Positions 33,792 through 43,046 of a DNA stretch of 64,000 nt are shown one piece after another; position 1 is the stretch's first letter, and every line of letters begins with the position of its first letter. The DNA lies in contig JAFLSY010000007.1 in the NCBI GenBank assembly GCA_022510745.1, positions 124,001-188,000 on the forward strand. The letters run 5' to 3'. The position numbers and the translations under genes were made by a program. Under the pieces are notes generated by a model. It did not search any database and was not told the origin of the DNA. It saw nothing but the letters and a program-made list of their open reading frames with translations. This DNA comes from Lachnospiraceae bacterium. GTDB lineage: Bacteria > Bacillota > Clostridia > Lachnospirales > Lachnospiraceae.

Positions 33792-34757
33792 TCACGAACC
33801 CTGTGACTGATAAATGAGTATATCTCCGATCACGATCTCCGTCAGATCCACGGGCACAATCACGGCGCCGTTACGAATAAATACCAGTATATCGATTTGA
33901 TACTCGTCTTCCACTTCCTTTACGCCCCGCCCTACAAAAGGACTTGACTCATCCACCGTAATGCTCACGGTACCTCTGACAGTTTCTCTGGGCTTGTTCT
34001 GATTCTGTATCTGGGTATACCGCTCCACAAAACCTGCGGAAATAATACCGGTGGGAATCGCTACCACGCCCACCCCCAGAAAAGAAATGATAATGGCCAT
34101 GAGCTGTCCCAGTATGGTGACAGGATAAATATCCCCGTAGCCCACGGTGAGTATTGTGGACATGCTCCACCAGATACCCGAAAATGCATTGCGGAATACT
34201 TCCGGCTGCACTTCATGCTCCGCACTGTACATGCACAGCGAAGAGGCCGCCATCAGCACCAGAATAATGAAAATAGAGGATATGAGCTGATTCTTTTTCT
34301 CCTTTAAAACGGATGTAATGACGTTAAAGGAATCGTAGTAAGCATTGATACGGAACAAATGCAGTATCCTGACTACCCGCAGCATCCTTAAAGCAATAAA
34401 GCCGGACAGGAAGAAAAAGGGCAGAATCGTGCACAAATCCACAATACCGTCAAAGGAAATCAGAAATTTTAACACTGCTTGTCCCTTGCTCTTGTCAGGA
34501 TAGAGATACTCCGCGGTCCAGATACGCAGCAGATACTCTATGCCAAAGATGGCAACGGTAACCACTTCTATTGCCTGTAAAACACCAGAGTATCCTGCCA
34601 TCTCCTCAAAGGTTTCAAGTAGTAAGACCGCTATATTGGCAAGAATAGCCGCCACAATGAAAAGGTCAAAAGCGCGGCTGACAGTGTCATCCCGCTTGCC
34701 AATTTGGATAATGTCGAATATGCGTTTTTTCTTTTTGGGTGTGATGAAATGTGCCAT
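33792..34757 (-). CDS. Voltage-gated potassium channel (Kch-type) with C-terminal TrkA-C-like domain
   Basis: The 321-residue channel has six membrane segments. The S4 helix shows spaced arginines (ALRMLRVVRILHLFR) and the pore carries the selectivity filter TILTVGYGD, followed by the inner helix IISFLGVGVVAIPTGIISAG. The soluble tail after about residue 235 resembles a TrkA-C ligand-binding module (VDESSPFVGRGVKEVEDEY, ending in IVIGDILIYQ). It is predicted to conduct K+ across the cytoplasmic membrane under voltage or ligand control. It lies 53 bp after the NUDIX gene on the same strand. Confidence 0.93.
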   Translation of the reverse strand: MAHFITPKKKKRIFDIIQIGKRDDTVSRAFDLFIVAAILANIAVLLLETFEEMAGYSGVLQAIEVVTVAIFGIEYLLRIWTAEYLYPDKSKGQAVLKFLISFDGIVDLCTILPFFFLSGFIALRMLRVVRILHLFRINAYYDSFNVITSVLKEKKNQLISSIFIILVLMAASSLCMYSAEHEVQPEVFRNAFSGIWWSMSTILTVGYGDIYPVTILGQLMAIIISFLGVGVVAIPTGIISAGFVERYTQIQNQNKPRETVRGTVSITVDESSPFVGRGVKEVEDEYQIDILVFIRNGAVIVPVDLTEIVIGDILIYQSQGS

Positions 34758-34810
34758 GGTGTATACCTGTTTATTCTTAGTTACGTTTGGTTATGCGCAA
34801 TTTCCTTATC

Positions 34811-35209
34811 TTAAAGAGCATTCCCTAATTTCTCTATCAAGTCCAAATCTGCAGGAAGCCACTCCACACTATTAAGTGACTCCTTATCTAACCATTTGGC
34901 AGCTTCATGCTCTTTTAGTACTAATTCGCCTGATTTAATCGTGCAAAGGAAGCAATGCATGGTAAGGTGAAAGCTTGGGTAGTCATATTCTACCGTATCG
35001 AATAACTGTCCCACTTCAATTTCTACATCCAGTTCTTCTCTAATCTCACGTTTTAACGCCTGTTCGGGAGTTTCTCCCTGCTCCATCTTACCACCGGGAA
35101 ATTCCCAGCCATCTTTAAACTCTCCATAGCCCCTCTGGGTGGCAAATATTTTCCCTTGATCCAATATAATTGCGGCTACTACTTCAATGCGTTTTCTTGT
35201 GTTTTCCAC
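34811..35209 (-). CDS. NUDIX hydrolase, MutT/8-oxo-dGTPase-like
   Basis: The 132-residue protein has a complete Nudix box in GGKMEQGETPEQALKREIREELDVEI form (Gly, Glu, R-E-x2-E-E positions present). Upstream it has AAIILDQGKIFATQRGYGEFKDGWEFPGGK, typical of MutT-like (d)CTP/8-oxo-dGTP pyrophosphohydrolases. It begins 39 bp after the PLD/DEAH-helicase/DUF3427 gene and is probably co-transcribed. Whether it sanitises nucleotides generally or serves the helicase specifically is not known. Confidence 0.9.
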   Translation of the reverse strand: MENTRKRIEVVAAIILDQGKIFATQRGYGEFKDGWEFPGGKMEQGETPEQALKREIREELDVEIEVGQLFDTVEYDYPSFHLTMHCFLCTIKSGELVLKEHEAAKWLDKESLNSVEWLPADLDLIEKLGNAL

Positions 35210-35248
35210 AGGTGTTTGTCCTTTCTACTGTTTTATGTACTATAAATC

Positions 35249-38170
35249 CTATTTTGTAAAATACTCATAAATATCGCCACGCACACTATGCTCCAGTTTC
35301 ATTTGGAAATTCATAATCGGAAGCGAATTCCCCTTATCATTAAGAATCGTGGTCTCTCTCCAACTAAAAGGAGTTACTCTACCCATATAATAAAAATCGC
35401 TTCCCTCTCCGTCACTCTTCTTGATAAATAAAAATATTTTTAAGTCATTTTCAGCATAGTGGATTAACTCTTGCGTTTCCGGACTATTACTACTCACCTT
35501 ACTTCTGGTCATCCAACTAAAAATCTGATCATTAATAAACTGATCTTCATATTTGGTACTGTTAGCTATATCCTCCTTCTTTTCATATGTAACAAAAATC
35601 GGGCAAGTATTATATTTAATACGATAGCCATATAGTGTAGAACTATCATCCTTCTCCCAGTTCAATATTCTACAAATATCTTTTCTGGAATATTTCTCAT
35701 ACAATACCAAATTATCTTCATCATGCTTGTTATAGCAGTTCCTATATTTTTTAAGACCATAATTGATTAAATTTTGCAGCTCCTGTTTATAGGGTTCTCT
35801 GAGAATCTTCTGGTAAAAAGGTATAATACGCTCATGAAAATGATGCTTCATTGTCTCTTCAGGCTCAAATAACTCAACCGTTGAATACCTCTTTTTCTCT
35901 GATTGTGTATTCAGGAAATCTTTTGTTAATACTCTGATAGCGGATAAAAAGTCTGCCTCTTTAAATTTTTCACCCTCTTCTGTCAGCCGTTTAGTAAATG
36001 TGTCCTTATCAATAGTCTGCTGCTCTAATAACATTTGGAGCATAATGAGCTCATGTGGTCTTTTCCCATTCAAAACTAAGGAAGATATAAATTCTAAGGT
36101 AGCAGCCTCTTTTTCCGAGAAGGCCACCGTATAATCCTTATCTACCATCCTAACAAAATTATCATAGGTTTTAGCATAATCCACAAAAAGCATAGGGTCT
36201 ATCTCACCATATTCATAAAAATCAAGAATAGTGGGAATACGTCCCAAACGATATTTTAATGCCTGATACTTTTCAGTCAGCATTTTCTTTGTAGTAGTGG
36301 CTTTGTCAATAGACTGAAAAATCCTCTTTTTGGATATTTCATCGAAATGGACACTTGAAGAACCCGGAATTATTCTGGCACTCTCCCGTACATACCTGCG
36401 AATCGTATCCTTGTTATAACTCCTATCTCCCGAAAGAGCAATAGGAATCATAAAGTTGTTCATATAATTTCCAATAAAATCAAGAATAACAACATACTCT
36501 TTATCGACTGCTTTACGCAATCCACGTCCCAACTGCTGAATAAAGACAATAGGGCTTTCTGTAGGCCTTAACATAATAACCTGATTAATTTCCGGTATAT
36601 CTACGCCCTCATTAAAAATATCAACCGTAAAAATATAATCCAGTGCATTATCATTTGCATCACTTGTTAAACGTTCAATACACTCTTCTCTCTTTTGCTG
36701 GGAGGTATCCCCACTCAAAAACTCCGTACGATAGCCTCTTTTATTAAATTTATCGGAGAGTTCCTTCGCTTCGTTCTGCCTACTACAGAAAATTAATCCC
36801 TTTACTCTTTCTCCACTATATCCGTAGTATTCTGCTTGCTTGATAATGTAGTCAACTCTGGCATCACAGACCAAATTAGCAAAATTACGCACCCCTGCAT
36901 TATCATCAAATACTTCCCCATCAATTTCTAAGTCCGTTATCCCAAAGTAATGGAAAGGACAAAGAAGATTCTCTTCTAATGCTTGCTGTAATCGGATTTC
37001 ATATGCAATGTTATGATCAAATAATTTATAAATATCAAAATCATCTGTTCGTTCCGGACTGGCGGTCATACCTAACCAAAATTGTGGCTGGAAATACTGA
37101 ATAATCCTTTGATAACTTTCTGCTCCTGCACGATGAACCTCATCGATAACAATTGTGTCAAATTCATCTTTTTTAAATCTTTCTAAGGTTTCAACTTTAG
37201 CCATCATCTGCATGGTAGCAAAAAGGTAATCCGCCTCAAAATTCTTAGAATTCCCTGATAAAAGCCCAAAAGTTCTAGTAGTCCCAAATACCTTCTGATA
37301 ACTTGAAATTGCTTGCTTTGCAATTTGCTCTCTATGTACTAAAAAAAGAACTTTCCGCACATTCTCTTCTCTAAGGGCAAATGCAGATGCATAGGTTTTT
37401 CCTGTACCTGTAGCAGATATCAACAATGCTCGTCTAGCTTGATTTTCCTTAAGCTTTTGCAGACTGCTAATAAATCCAATTTGCATCTTATTAGGCTGTA
37501 AAGAATATTGCTCAATAGAAGTTATCTTGGATTGGCGGGCAATTGCCTTCTGTTTCTTTGTAACTTCATAATATATCCGATAATTATCTATAAAATCTTT
37601 ATATCCTACTGAATTGTTGGAGTTCCAAAGTTCTTCATACTCCTCAAGAATCTGTTGCGTATACTCTCCCTGTTCCGTAGATATCAAACGGGCATTCCAC
37701 TCTTTGTTCTTTGTCAACGCATTCAGCGTCATATTAGAGCTTCCCACAATTATTCTGTAAATCTCATCGTCTCTGAAAATATATCCCTTTGTATGGAAAC
37801 CTTCCCCCGCTTTATCTGTAAGATACATCTTCAATTGAATATTTGAAAGTTCCGCAAGCTTATCCAATGCCTTAGGTTCACTAAACATCAAATAATCTGT
37901 GGTCATAATACGACCGGGTACACCTTTTTTCTCTAACTCCTTCAAAGTCTGTAAAAGGGGCGTAATTCCACTCATCGTAATAAACGCAACACTGATTGAG
38001 AATTCATCACACGCACAAAGTTCCTCTTCAATTGTTGCTAGAACTTTGCGGCCACTCTTGTAATTGTTTGATATAAATTGAGGCTTATATGCAAGATTTG
38101 ACATAGTTTCAGTATCTATAAATGCCGTCCGCATGCCTTGCTGTATTTGTGTGATGATTTCTTCATTCAT
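35249..38170 (-). CDS. PLD nuclease-like / DEAH helicase / DUF3427 multidomain protein
   Basis: The 973-residue protein has three parts. A phospholipase-D-like domain (about 50-190) contains one HxK motif, GFHTKGYIF, with the downstream VGSSNMTLNAL. A superfamily 2 helicase (about 225-600) has Walker A SATGTGKT, motif II IVIDEVHRAG, motif III GMTASPERTD and motif VI QQLGRGLRKA. The C-terminal DUF3427-type region (about 620-973) shows SxLYGYRI and PIFVTYEK stretches. Proteins of this build are widespread, often in accessory regions, and are suspected restriction or DNA-processing enzymes. The gene lies between the radical SAM operon and the NUDIX gene on the same strand. Confidence 0.9.
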   Translation of the reverse strand: MNEEIITQIQQGMRTAFIDTETMSNLAYKPQFISNNYKSGRKVLATIEEELCACDEFSISVAFITMSGITPLLQTLKELEKKGVPGRIMTTDYLMFSEPKALDKLAELSNIQLKMYLTDKAGEGFHTKGYIFRDDEIYRIIVGSSNMTLNALTKNKEWNARLISTEQGEYTQQILEEYEELWNSNNSVGYKDFIDNYRIYYEVTKKQKAIARQSKITSIEQYSLQPNKMQIGFISSLQKLKENQARRALLISATGTGKTYASAFALREENVRKVLFLVHREQIAKQAISSYQKVFGTTRTFGLLSGNSKNFEADYLFATMQMMAKVETLERFKKDEFDTIVIDEVHRAGAESYQRIIQYFQPQFWLGMTASPERTDDFDIYKLFDHNIAYEIRLQQALEENLLCPFHYFGITDLEIDGEVFDDNAGVRNFANLVCDARVDYIIKQAEYYGYSGERVKGLIFCSRQNEAKELSDKFNKRGYRTEFLSGDTSQQKREECIERLTSDANDNALDYIFTVDIFNEGVDIPEINQVIMLRPTESPIVFIQQLGRGLRKAVDKEYVVILDFIGNYMNNFMIPIALSGDRSYNKDTIRRYVRESARIIPGSSSVHFDEISKKRIFQSIDKATTTKKMLTEKYQALKYRLGRIPTILDFYEYGEIDPMLFVDYAKTYDNFVRMVDKDYTVAFSEKEAATLEFISSLVLNGKRPHELIMLQMLLEQQTIDKDTFTKRLTEEGEKFKEADFLSAIRVLTKDFLNTQSEKKRYSTVELFEPEETMKHHFHERIIPFYQKILREPYKQELQNLINYGLKKYRNCYNKHDEDNLVLYEKYSRKDICRILNWEKDDSSTLYGYRIKYNTCPIFVTYEKKEDIANSTKYEDQFINDQIFSWMTRSKVSSNSPETQELIHYAENDLKIFLFIKKSDGEGSDFYYMGRVTPFSWRETTILNDKGNSLPIMNFQMKLEHSVRGDIYEYFTK

Positions 38171-38496
38171 AGGGGAACTCCTTGGGTTGGAACTTGCGTT
38201 AAGTATTATCTTTGTAATTCTTTCTTGCCCTTTTCGCTTATTTTTTAATGTTTACAGTAAAGGATCTATTATAATATAATCTTTACATAATATTCCAAAC
38301 AGCATTCTATACGTTTCTATTCCTTAATATATGTGTATTAATCATTCTACAATATAAATTACACATCACTATAGATCATCTGATCTTATTGTATTTTATT
38401 AAAATCTTTTATTCTATAATAACAGGTCTCCTACGATTTCAAATTTACCATAGAAGACCTGTCTCTTATAGCTATTTACAAAAATTCGCTTAATCT
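38171..38496. other. A+T-rich intergenic region between helicase and radical SAM genes
   Basis: No gene is seen in these 326 bp. The right part holds a terminator hairpin (38422-38462). The left part includes TATTATAAT-type boxes that could drive the helicase gene, but no confident -35 partner was found. Confidence 0.5.
38422..38462 (-). terminator. Terminator of the cyclase-like/GHKL/radical SAM operon
   Basis: On the minus strand ACAGGTCTTCTA pairs with TAGGAGACCTGT (one mismatch) across a 17-nt loop, followed by TATTATAG. It lies 35 bp after the radical SAM stop codon and separates this operon from the helicase gene. Confidence 0.7.
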
Positions 38497-40179
38497 TCAT
38501 GCATTTTTCTGTTCCACTAAATTTGAATAATATGTCATATTACTTTCTACCTTTTTTTTAGAAAGAGAGTAAAAATATAAAACTTGAGCAATTTGATCGG
38601 AATATTTCATCTCCAAAATCTCTGGCTCATCCACCATTCTTTCTAAAATGTTAATTAATTCTTTTTGTTCTTCATTAGATAGTTTATGATACGCATTTCG
38701 CCATAAATTAATTAGTCCATTTCTTTCAAAATAATCTCTAAAACGTATAAAATCATCTGGCATTGTTAATATTTCAATGAACTCCGATTCATCATGTCCA
38801 AACGCCCTAACAAAAAAATCCTCTTCTTTTGCCACAACTCCCTTTGTAACATTTAATATTACATTGATTGCTCGTAAATACTTTTTATTCCACCACTTTC
38901 CTACATAATCTCGATTAGTATACTCAATAGAAGCATATTTCATCGGAAATGAAAATAATGATATCTTATCTTTCTCGTGTTTAACGCAAAACTGTATATT
39001 TAAATATAGTCGTTTCCATAAACTGTCTGGTTTTTCGTCAAAATTATATAATAAATAATTTGAAAAATGTCTTATACCATACTTCATGGCTTTTTCCATA
39101 GCAGCAAAATAATCTTCTTGATAGTTCAAATTATCAAATGCTATCCTACATGGTTTTACTGCTAATTCAGACATTTTTTTAGCTTTATAATCATCAAATA
39201 ATCGTGCATCCAGCCCTTGATTAAAATCAACATATCTAGTAATTTGGTGGTAATTATACCTATTAAAAAAGTCAATCAAAAAACACTGTTTTTCAAATAA
39301 TACTTTTATAATTTCATCTTCATGTCCTTCATTTATAAAATTAATGATTTCTTTCAAAATATCTGCATCTTTTTTATTAAATCTAGTAAGGTTTAAGCTT
39401 ATCAGCTCTTTTTTTATTCGAGATAACAATGCTCCACATTTTTTACCCACTTTAACACGATCATTCAAGCTTATTAAATAATATTTAATTATATTATTTT
39501 TCTTAATTTTATTATTATCTTTGCCAAAACCTAAATCCTTTAAAATCTCTACAGTATTATCAAAATGTTCTGAATATAGAATATTATTATCCATTATAAG
39601 CAACTGCTTTTTAATACCAAATCGCCTATTCACATTTTCAATTTGTTCACGAATATTATTACAATCATAAAAGTTGGGTTCTAATGTTTTAACAGCACAA
39701 AAAGCACACTTTCTAGGACAACCTCTCGTCGTGTATATGAAATAACTGTCAGCAGCAGCATACTCATATGAGATATCCCATAATATATCATAATCTAATT
39801 CCATTACGTCAATATTTTTGTTATCATCATATCCCAATACTTTGGATGAAGTTAATTGTCCTATATTAAGTTTTAATTTAGGAATTCTTTCTAAAAATTT
39901 TTCTGGCATAATAGTGGCTGCAATTCCGCCAACATAGATATTTTCTATTCCAACTATAGCTATATAATACTGTATTGTTTGTATACACATATCAAAATCA
40001 AATGTAAACAATGTTGTTATCAATACTCTATCAAACGTTTTTACTTCTGATATTGGCATCAGTCCTTTATGAAATTCCACATAATCCCCTTTACTTTTAT
40101 AATAAGTTGATATTTTCATCAGCCCAATTGGGGGATATTTATTTTTATAATTTGGCTCAACCAATAAAATTCTCTCCAT
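38497..40179 (-). CDS. Radical SAM protein with N-terminal B12-binding-like region
   Basis: The protein is about 560 residues from MERILLVEPNYKNKYPPIG; the ORF could start four codons earlier at GTG. The first 130 residues resemble the cobalamin-binding-like domain of radical SAM enzymes (PIGLMKISTYYKSKG, VLITTLFTFD, YVGGIAATI), but no DxHxxG motif is present, so B12 binding is doubtful. The radical SAM core begins with RGCPRKCAFC (Cys 154, 158, 161; CxxxCxxC), followed by LLIMDNNILY and FNQGLDARLF. The last 200 residues are helical and unrecognised. It is not viperin-like in length or motif context. It is the third gene of a compact A+T-rich operon. Confidence 0.85.
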   Translation of the reverse strand: MERILLVEPNYKNKYPPIGLMKISTYYKSKGDYVEFHKGLMPISEVKTFDRVLITTLFTFDFDMCIQTIQYYIAIVGIENIYVGGIAATIMPEKFLERIPKLKLNIGQLTSSKVLGYDDNKNIDVMELDYDILWDISYEYAAADSYFIYTTRGCPRKCAFCAVKTLEPNFYDCNNIREQIENVNRRFGIKKQLLIMDNNILYSEHFDNTVEILKDLGFGKDNNKIKKNNIIKYYLISLNDRVKVGKKCGALLSRIKKELISLNLTRFNKKDADILKEIINFINEGHEDEIIKVLFEKQCFLIDFFNRYNYHQITRYVDFNQGLDARLFDDYKAKKMSELAVKPCRIAFDNLNYQEDYFAAMEKAMKYGIRHFSNYLLYNFDEKPDSLWKRLYLNIQFCVKHEKDKISLFSFPMKYASIEYTNRDYVGKWWNKKYLRAINVILNVTKGVVAKEEDFFVRAFGHDESEFIEILTMPDDFIRFRDYFERNGLINLWRNAYHKLSNEEQKELINILERMVDEPEILEMKYSDQIAQVLYFYSLSKKKVESNMTYYSNLVEQKNA

Positions 40180-40231
40180 ATTAATCACCAATGTTAGTGT
40201 ACCATGAGCCAGATGATTAGTAAAGAGTTTT

Positions 40232-41698
40232 TTATTTCACAGACGCTAACAGCCACGTCATAAAATCAGAAAATGCATTTTCATAATCAAAAGATGTTGA
40301 TTGTAATAAATATTGTCTAATTTGTTCATTTATCTCACTAGTAATTTTCTTTTTAATTATTTGTTTTTGTTCACTTTCATTTAGCTCACTAAACTTTAAT
40401 GTTCTTTCCTCTTTACTATCTAAAGTTATTTCCTGACTTGCCAATATACCTAACGCTTCATTTGCTTTAGCCTTTAAATTATTGAGTTTTTCTTGCTCAA
40501 CACCCACTCGTTTTTTTGCCGAAGAATAATTTGATAATGCATACCGGGCCATATATATATTTTCAACAAATTCAGCTAATAGCCTTAAAAAATCAATCGA
40601 ATCTTGATCCGTAACCTCTATAAAAGTTCTACGAGCATTAGCAGAAATATTAACTTTATCTGTAATATAAATCATTGCCCCAATTCCTTTTACCGACTGG
40701 ATTAATTCATTCACAGTATGCTCAATAAATCCATATTCTTTTAATGCCGGCAAAAGTTCATTTTCATCGCAAAGAAGGATATTATCAATATATATTCTTA
40801 TTCCCGAAAAAGGATTATCTTTAATAACTGCTATTCTATCATGCATAAAAGAATGAAATCCGACAGCATATTTTAGATTAATGCTACATACATACGTACG
40901 CAGCATTTCGTTGTCTATTGGTCGCTCAATTATATCTCCGTTAAAATACACGTTATAAGATATTGCTGGAATAATATTATTTTCATTTTCTTCTGACATA
41001 TCTTTAAATAACTGAGCTTTCTGCCCTTCAAACAATTCGTCCTTAAACTTTACCGGTAATAACCATGCTAAATCTGTTCTAAATTCCACGTTTTCTATAG
41101 TATCTAATAATATCCTTCTAACACTCTCTAATATTACCATAAATCCAGTATTTCTATTTGCGAAAAAATTTTTATATGGTTCTAATACTAGATTTATCTT
41201 ATTGAGTTCTTCCCCCTCAATATACTCAGCATAATCTCCAATTTCTGCCATTAAACTGTCAAAACTCATATCACCATAGTTATCACTTCTCTTAATATTA
41301 TTATATTTTTCTCCATCAATAGAATACCGTTGAAAAACACTTTCTTTATAATTACAAATATTAATAAAAACTAATTTTTTACAGTACGGAATTCCTGACA
41401 ATCTACCAATGCCTTTATAACCTATATTTAAGGCCTTTCTCTTTCTAGATGCAGCAATTTGGGTCATTTCTGAAAAGAAATTTTCCTTTTCGATTCCTTT
41501 CCCATTATCCAAAAAATATAAGTTCTCATCTTTATTCCATATAATTGAAGCCAACTTTTCTTTATCTTGTATATCCTTCACTTTTGTAAAAGAATCAGCC
41601 GAATTTTGTACATACTCCCTAAATACAACGATCGGCTTATCATATAAAGACTCAGTAATAATATTCAAAATTCCTGCTCCAACCCTTTGATTTTCCAT
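40232..41698 (-). CDS. Hsp90-like (GHKL) ATPase
   Basis: The 488-residue protein has an N-terminal Bergerat ATP-binding fold: REYVQNSADS (Glu 28 and Asn 32), FLDNGKGIEK (Asp 64, DxGxG) and a lid GYKGIGRLSG (GxxGxG, 93-98). A middle domain like those of Hsp90/MutL relatives follows (about 200-370; RIYIDNILLCDENELLPALKEYGF region, ANARRTFIEV). The C-terminal helical region has coiled-coil character (VGVEQEKLNNLKAKANEAL). It is not a histidine kinase because no H box is present. It lies 39 bp after the cyclase-like gene and 52 bp before the radical SAM gene. GHKL ATPases occur in several anti-phage systems, but this set is not one I recognise. Confidence 0.85.
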   Translation of the reverse strand: MENQRVGAGILNIITESLYDKPIVVFREYVQNSADSFTKVKDIQDKEKLASIIWNKDENLYFLDNGKGIEKENFFSEMTQIAASRKRKALNIGYKGIGRLSGIPYCKKLVFINICNYKESVFQRYSIDGEKYNNIKRSDNYGDMSFDSLMAEIGDYAEYIEGEELNKINLVLEPYKNFFANRNTGFMVILESVRRILLDTIENVEFRTDLAWLLPVKFKDELFEGQKAQLFKDMSEENENNIIPAISYNVYFNGDIIERPIDNEMLRTYVCSINLKYAVGFHSFMHDRIAVIKDNPFSGIRIYIDNILLCDENELLPALKEYGFIEHTVNELIQSVKGIGAMIYITDKVNISANARRTFIEVTDQDSIDFLRLLAEFVENIYMARYALSNYSSAKKRVGVEQEKLNNLKAKANEALGILASQEITLDSKEERTLKFSELNESEQKQIIKKKITSEINEQIRQYLLQSTSFDYENAFSDFMTWLLASVK

Positions 41699-41737
41699 GT
41701 TTTCCCTCCTTAGTATATTTTTTTTTGATCAATTTAT

Positions 41738-42502
41738 TCAACGCTCACTAAGTTCATTAATTAAAAAAACGTATTTTTCAAAATTTTTAGCATCATATTC
41801 AAATAATCTTTTATTATATTCTATATTATTTTGTATAACATCCAGTGAAATTTCCCGAATATTAATAGTTGAATAATCATTTAAATACATTTTCATCTCC
41901 ACAGAAAGACCGGCAAAAGGTCTTATATAATATCTTTCACCTTTTTCTTTTATTAACGCATCAATTCCACTATATTCTTTTAATTCATTATACGTATTTT
42001 CATCGATATAGATAACTGGATTTCTTGCAATTACATTTTCCAGAAGATATGCATAAATAACACTCTCTCCATAAAATTGATATTTTTCCTTTATGAACAA
42101 ACTCCCTTTTGCTACTCCACCTCTAAAAAAAACATTTTTTGACATTGCATATAAATTAAAATGCGAAAATACATGTAAAAATTCCAGAAGCATGTCTGAT
42201 CTAGTGGTATAAAAATATAAGCTATCAGATGTTTGCCCAGCATAGCTATCATTGTCTTTCATAAAATTCGACGCATTCATTAATTCAAAAAAATAATTAA
42301 ATACATCTCTAAATTTTTCCGCAAATTCCGAATCATTTTTTTGACGATTATCATCGAATGCCTTTTTAAAACCTAATATATCAAGAAATGCAAAATACAC
42401 TACTTTACATTCCGAATAATCATCTGCAAATTCAACATTTTTTACGTTTTCTATTTTTGCGTCATTTTCAACATTTGGTATTGGATTTTGATATTTTCCC
42501 AT
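41738..42502 (-). CDS. Class III nucleotidyl-cyclase-like protein
   Basis: The 254-residue soluble protein resembles the class III cyclase homology domain. The first metal Asp is in YFAFLDILGFKKAF (Asp 41) and the second in GQTSDSLYFYT (Asp 93). FFRGGVAKGSLF (about 126-137) matches the RxGxxxG stretch. YGESVIYAYLLENVIARNPV then IYIDENTYNEL aligns with the G-D-x-V-N-x-A-x-R-L and sxxTyxxL blocks. The Asn and Arg that stabilise the transition state in classical cyclases appear replaced (Ile and Leu/Tyr), so either substrate choice is unusual or the domain only binds nucleotide. GAGGAACGGCT precedes the ATG. It leads the operon. Confidence 0.7.
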   Translation of the reverse strand: MGKYQNPIPNVENDAKIENVKNVEFADDYSECKVVYFAFLDILGFKKAFDDNRQKNDSEFAEKFRDVFNYFFELMNASNFMKDNDSYAGQTSDSLYFYTTRSDMLLEFLHVFSHFNLYAMSKNVFFRGGVAKGSLFIKEKYQFYGESVIYAYLLENVIARNPVIYIDENTYNELKEYSGIDALIKEKGERYYIRPFAGLSVEMKMYLNDYSTINIREISLDVIQNNIEYNKRLFEYDAKNFEKYVFLINELSER

Positions 42503-43046
42503 AGCCGTTCCTCATATAATATAATTAAAAGTAATTTTATTAATCACTTCGCTTCAACTCATTTCCCAGCCTCCCCCCTAGATTCTGGTCTTTCCATACC
42601 TTTTTGAAATTTTTGCTTTTTAGAATTACCAATTTAGTTTTAGACATTTTGAGAACAATAGGGATATTATAGAACCGGAAAAATTAATCTTTTCGTTAAA
42701 CCAATTATATACTAAAAATCCACATTTCTCAACAAGTTTCTCCCCTATCTTATCCACATTTCCCACATTTTTCCTATTCCAATTCCGCTGCATTTCCTAC
42801 CTGCTCTACCCCACCTCTTTTACCACCTATTTTAAACAAAAAACTTGAATTTACCCCAAAAGAAAGCAGCGTACCCACCAATCCCGGATACACTGCTGAT
42901 TCTCTTTCCAAAAGAAACAATAACCTCTTTCATGTAACTCCTATTTCTTTTAAATTAAACTCATTTCCACGCAGAAAGTAACCTGACCTGATTTGAAGAT
43001 GCTCTGCTGTCATAGTCCATAGTCGGCTAACCGGTCAGGAGGCCCT
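42503..43046. other. Intergenic region upstream of the cyclase-like operon
   Basis: These 544 bp hold no intact gene. The part next to the operon is A+T rich with TATATTATA-type boxes that may be its promoter. The right part contains a duplicated tail of hypA (42930-42980). The rest shows nothing I can assign. Confidence 0.5.
42930..42980 (-). pseudogene. Duplicated 3' tail of hypA
   Basis: On the minus strand these 51 bp encode the last 16 residues of HypA with one change (YFLRGNEFNLKEIGVT against YLLRGNEFNLKEIGVT) and the same stop codon. Several third-position differences show that it is not a very recent copy. Homology stops abruptly upstream, where HypA would continue with its zinc motif. 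Confidence 0.75.

Noticed and set aside
38497..40179. Radical SAM protein as a prokaryotic viperin
   Set aside because: It is much longer than viperin (about 560 against roughly 300-360 residues), has a B12-binding-like N-terminus, and its cluster motif CPRKCAFC is not the viperin-type CNYKCGFC.
42750..42758. TTATCCACA, a match to the DnaA box
   Set aside because: It is a single 9-bp match in an A+T-rich spacer with no cluster of boxes, no dnaA/dnaN genes nearby and no unwinding element; chance is the simplest explanation.
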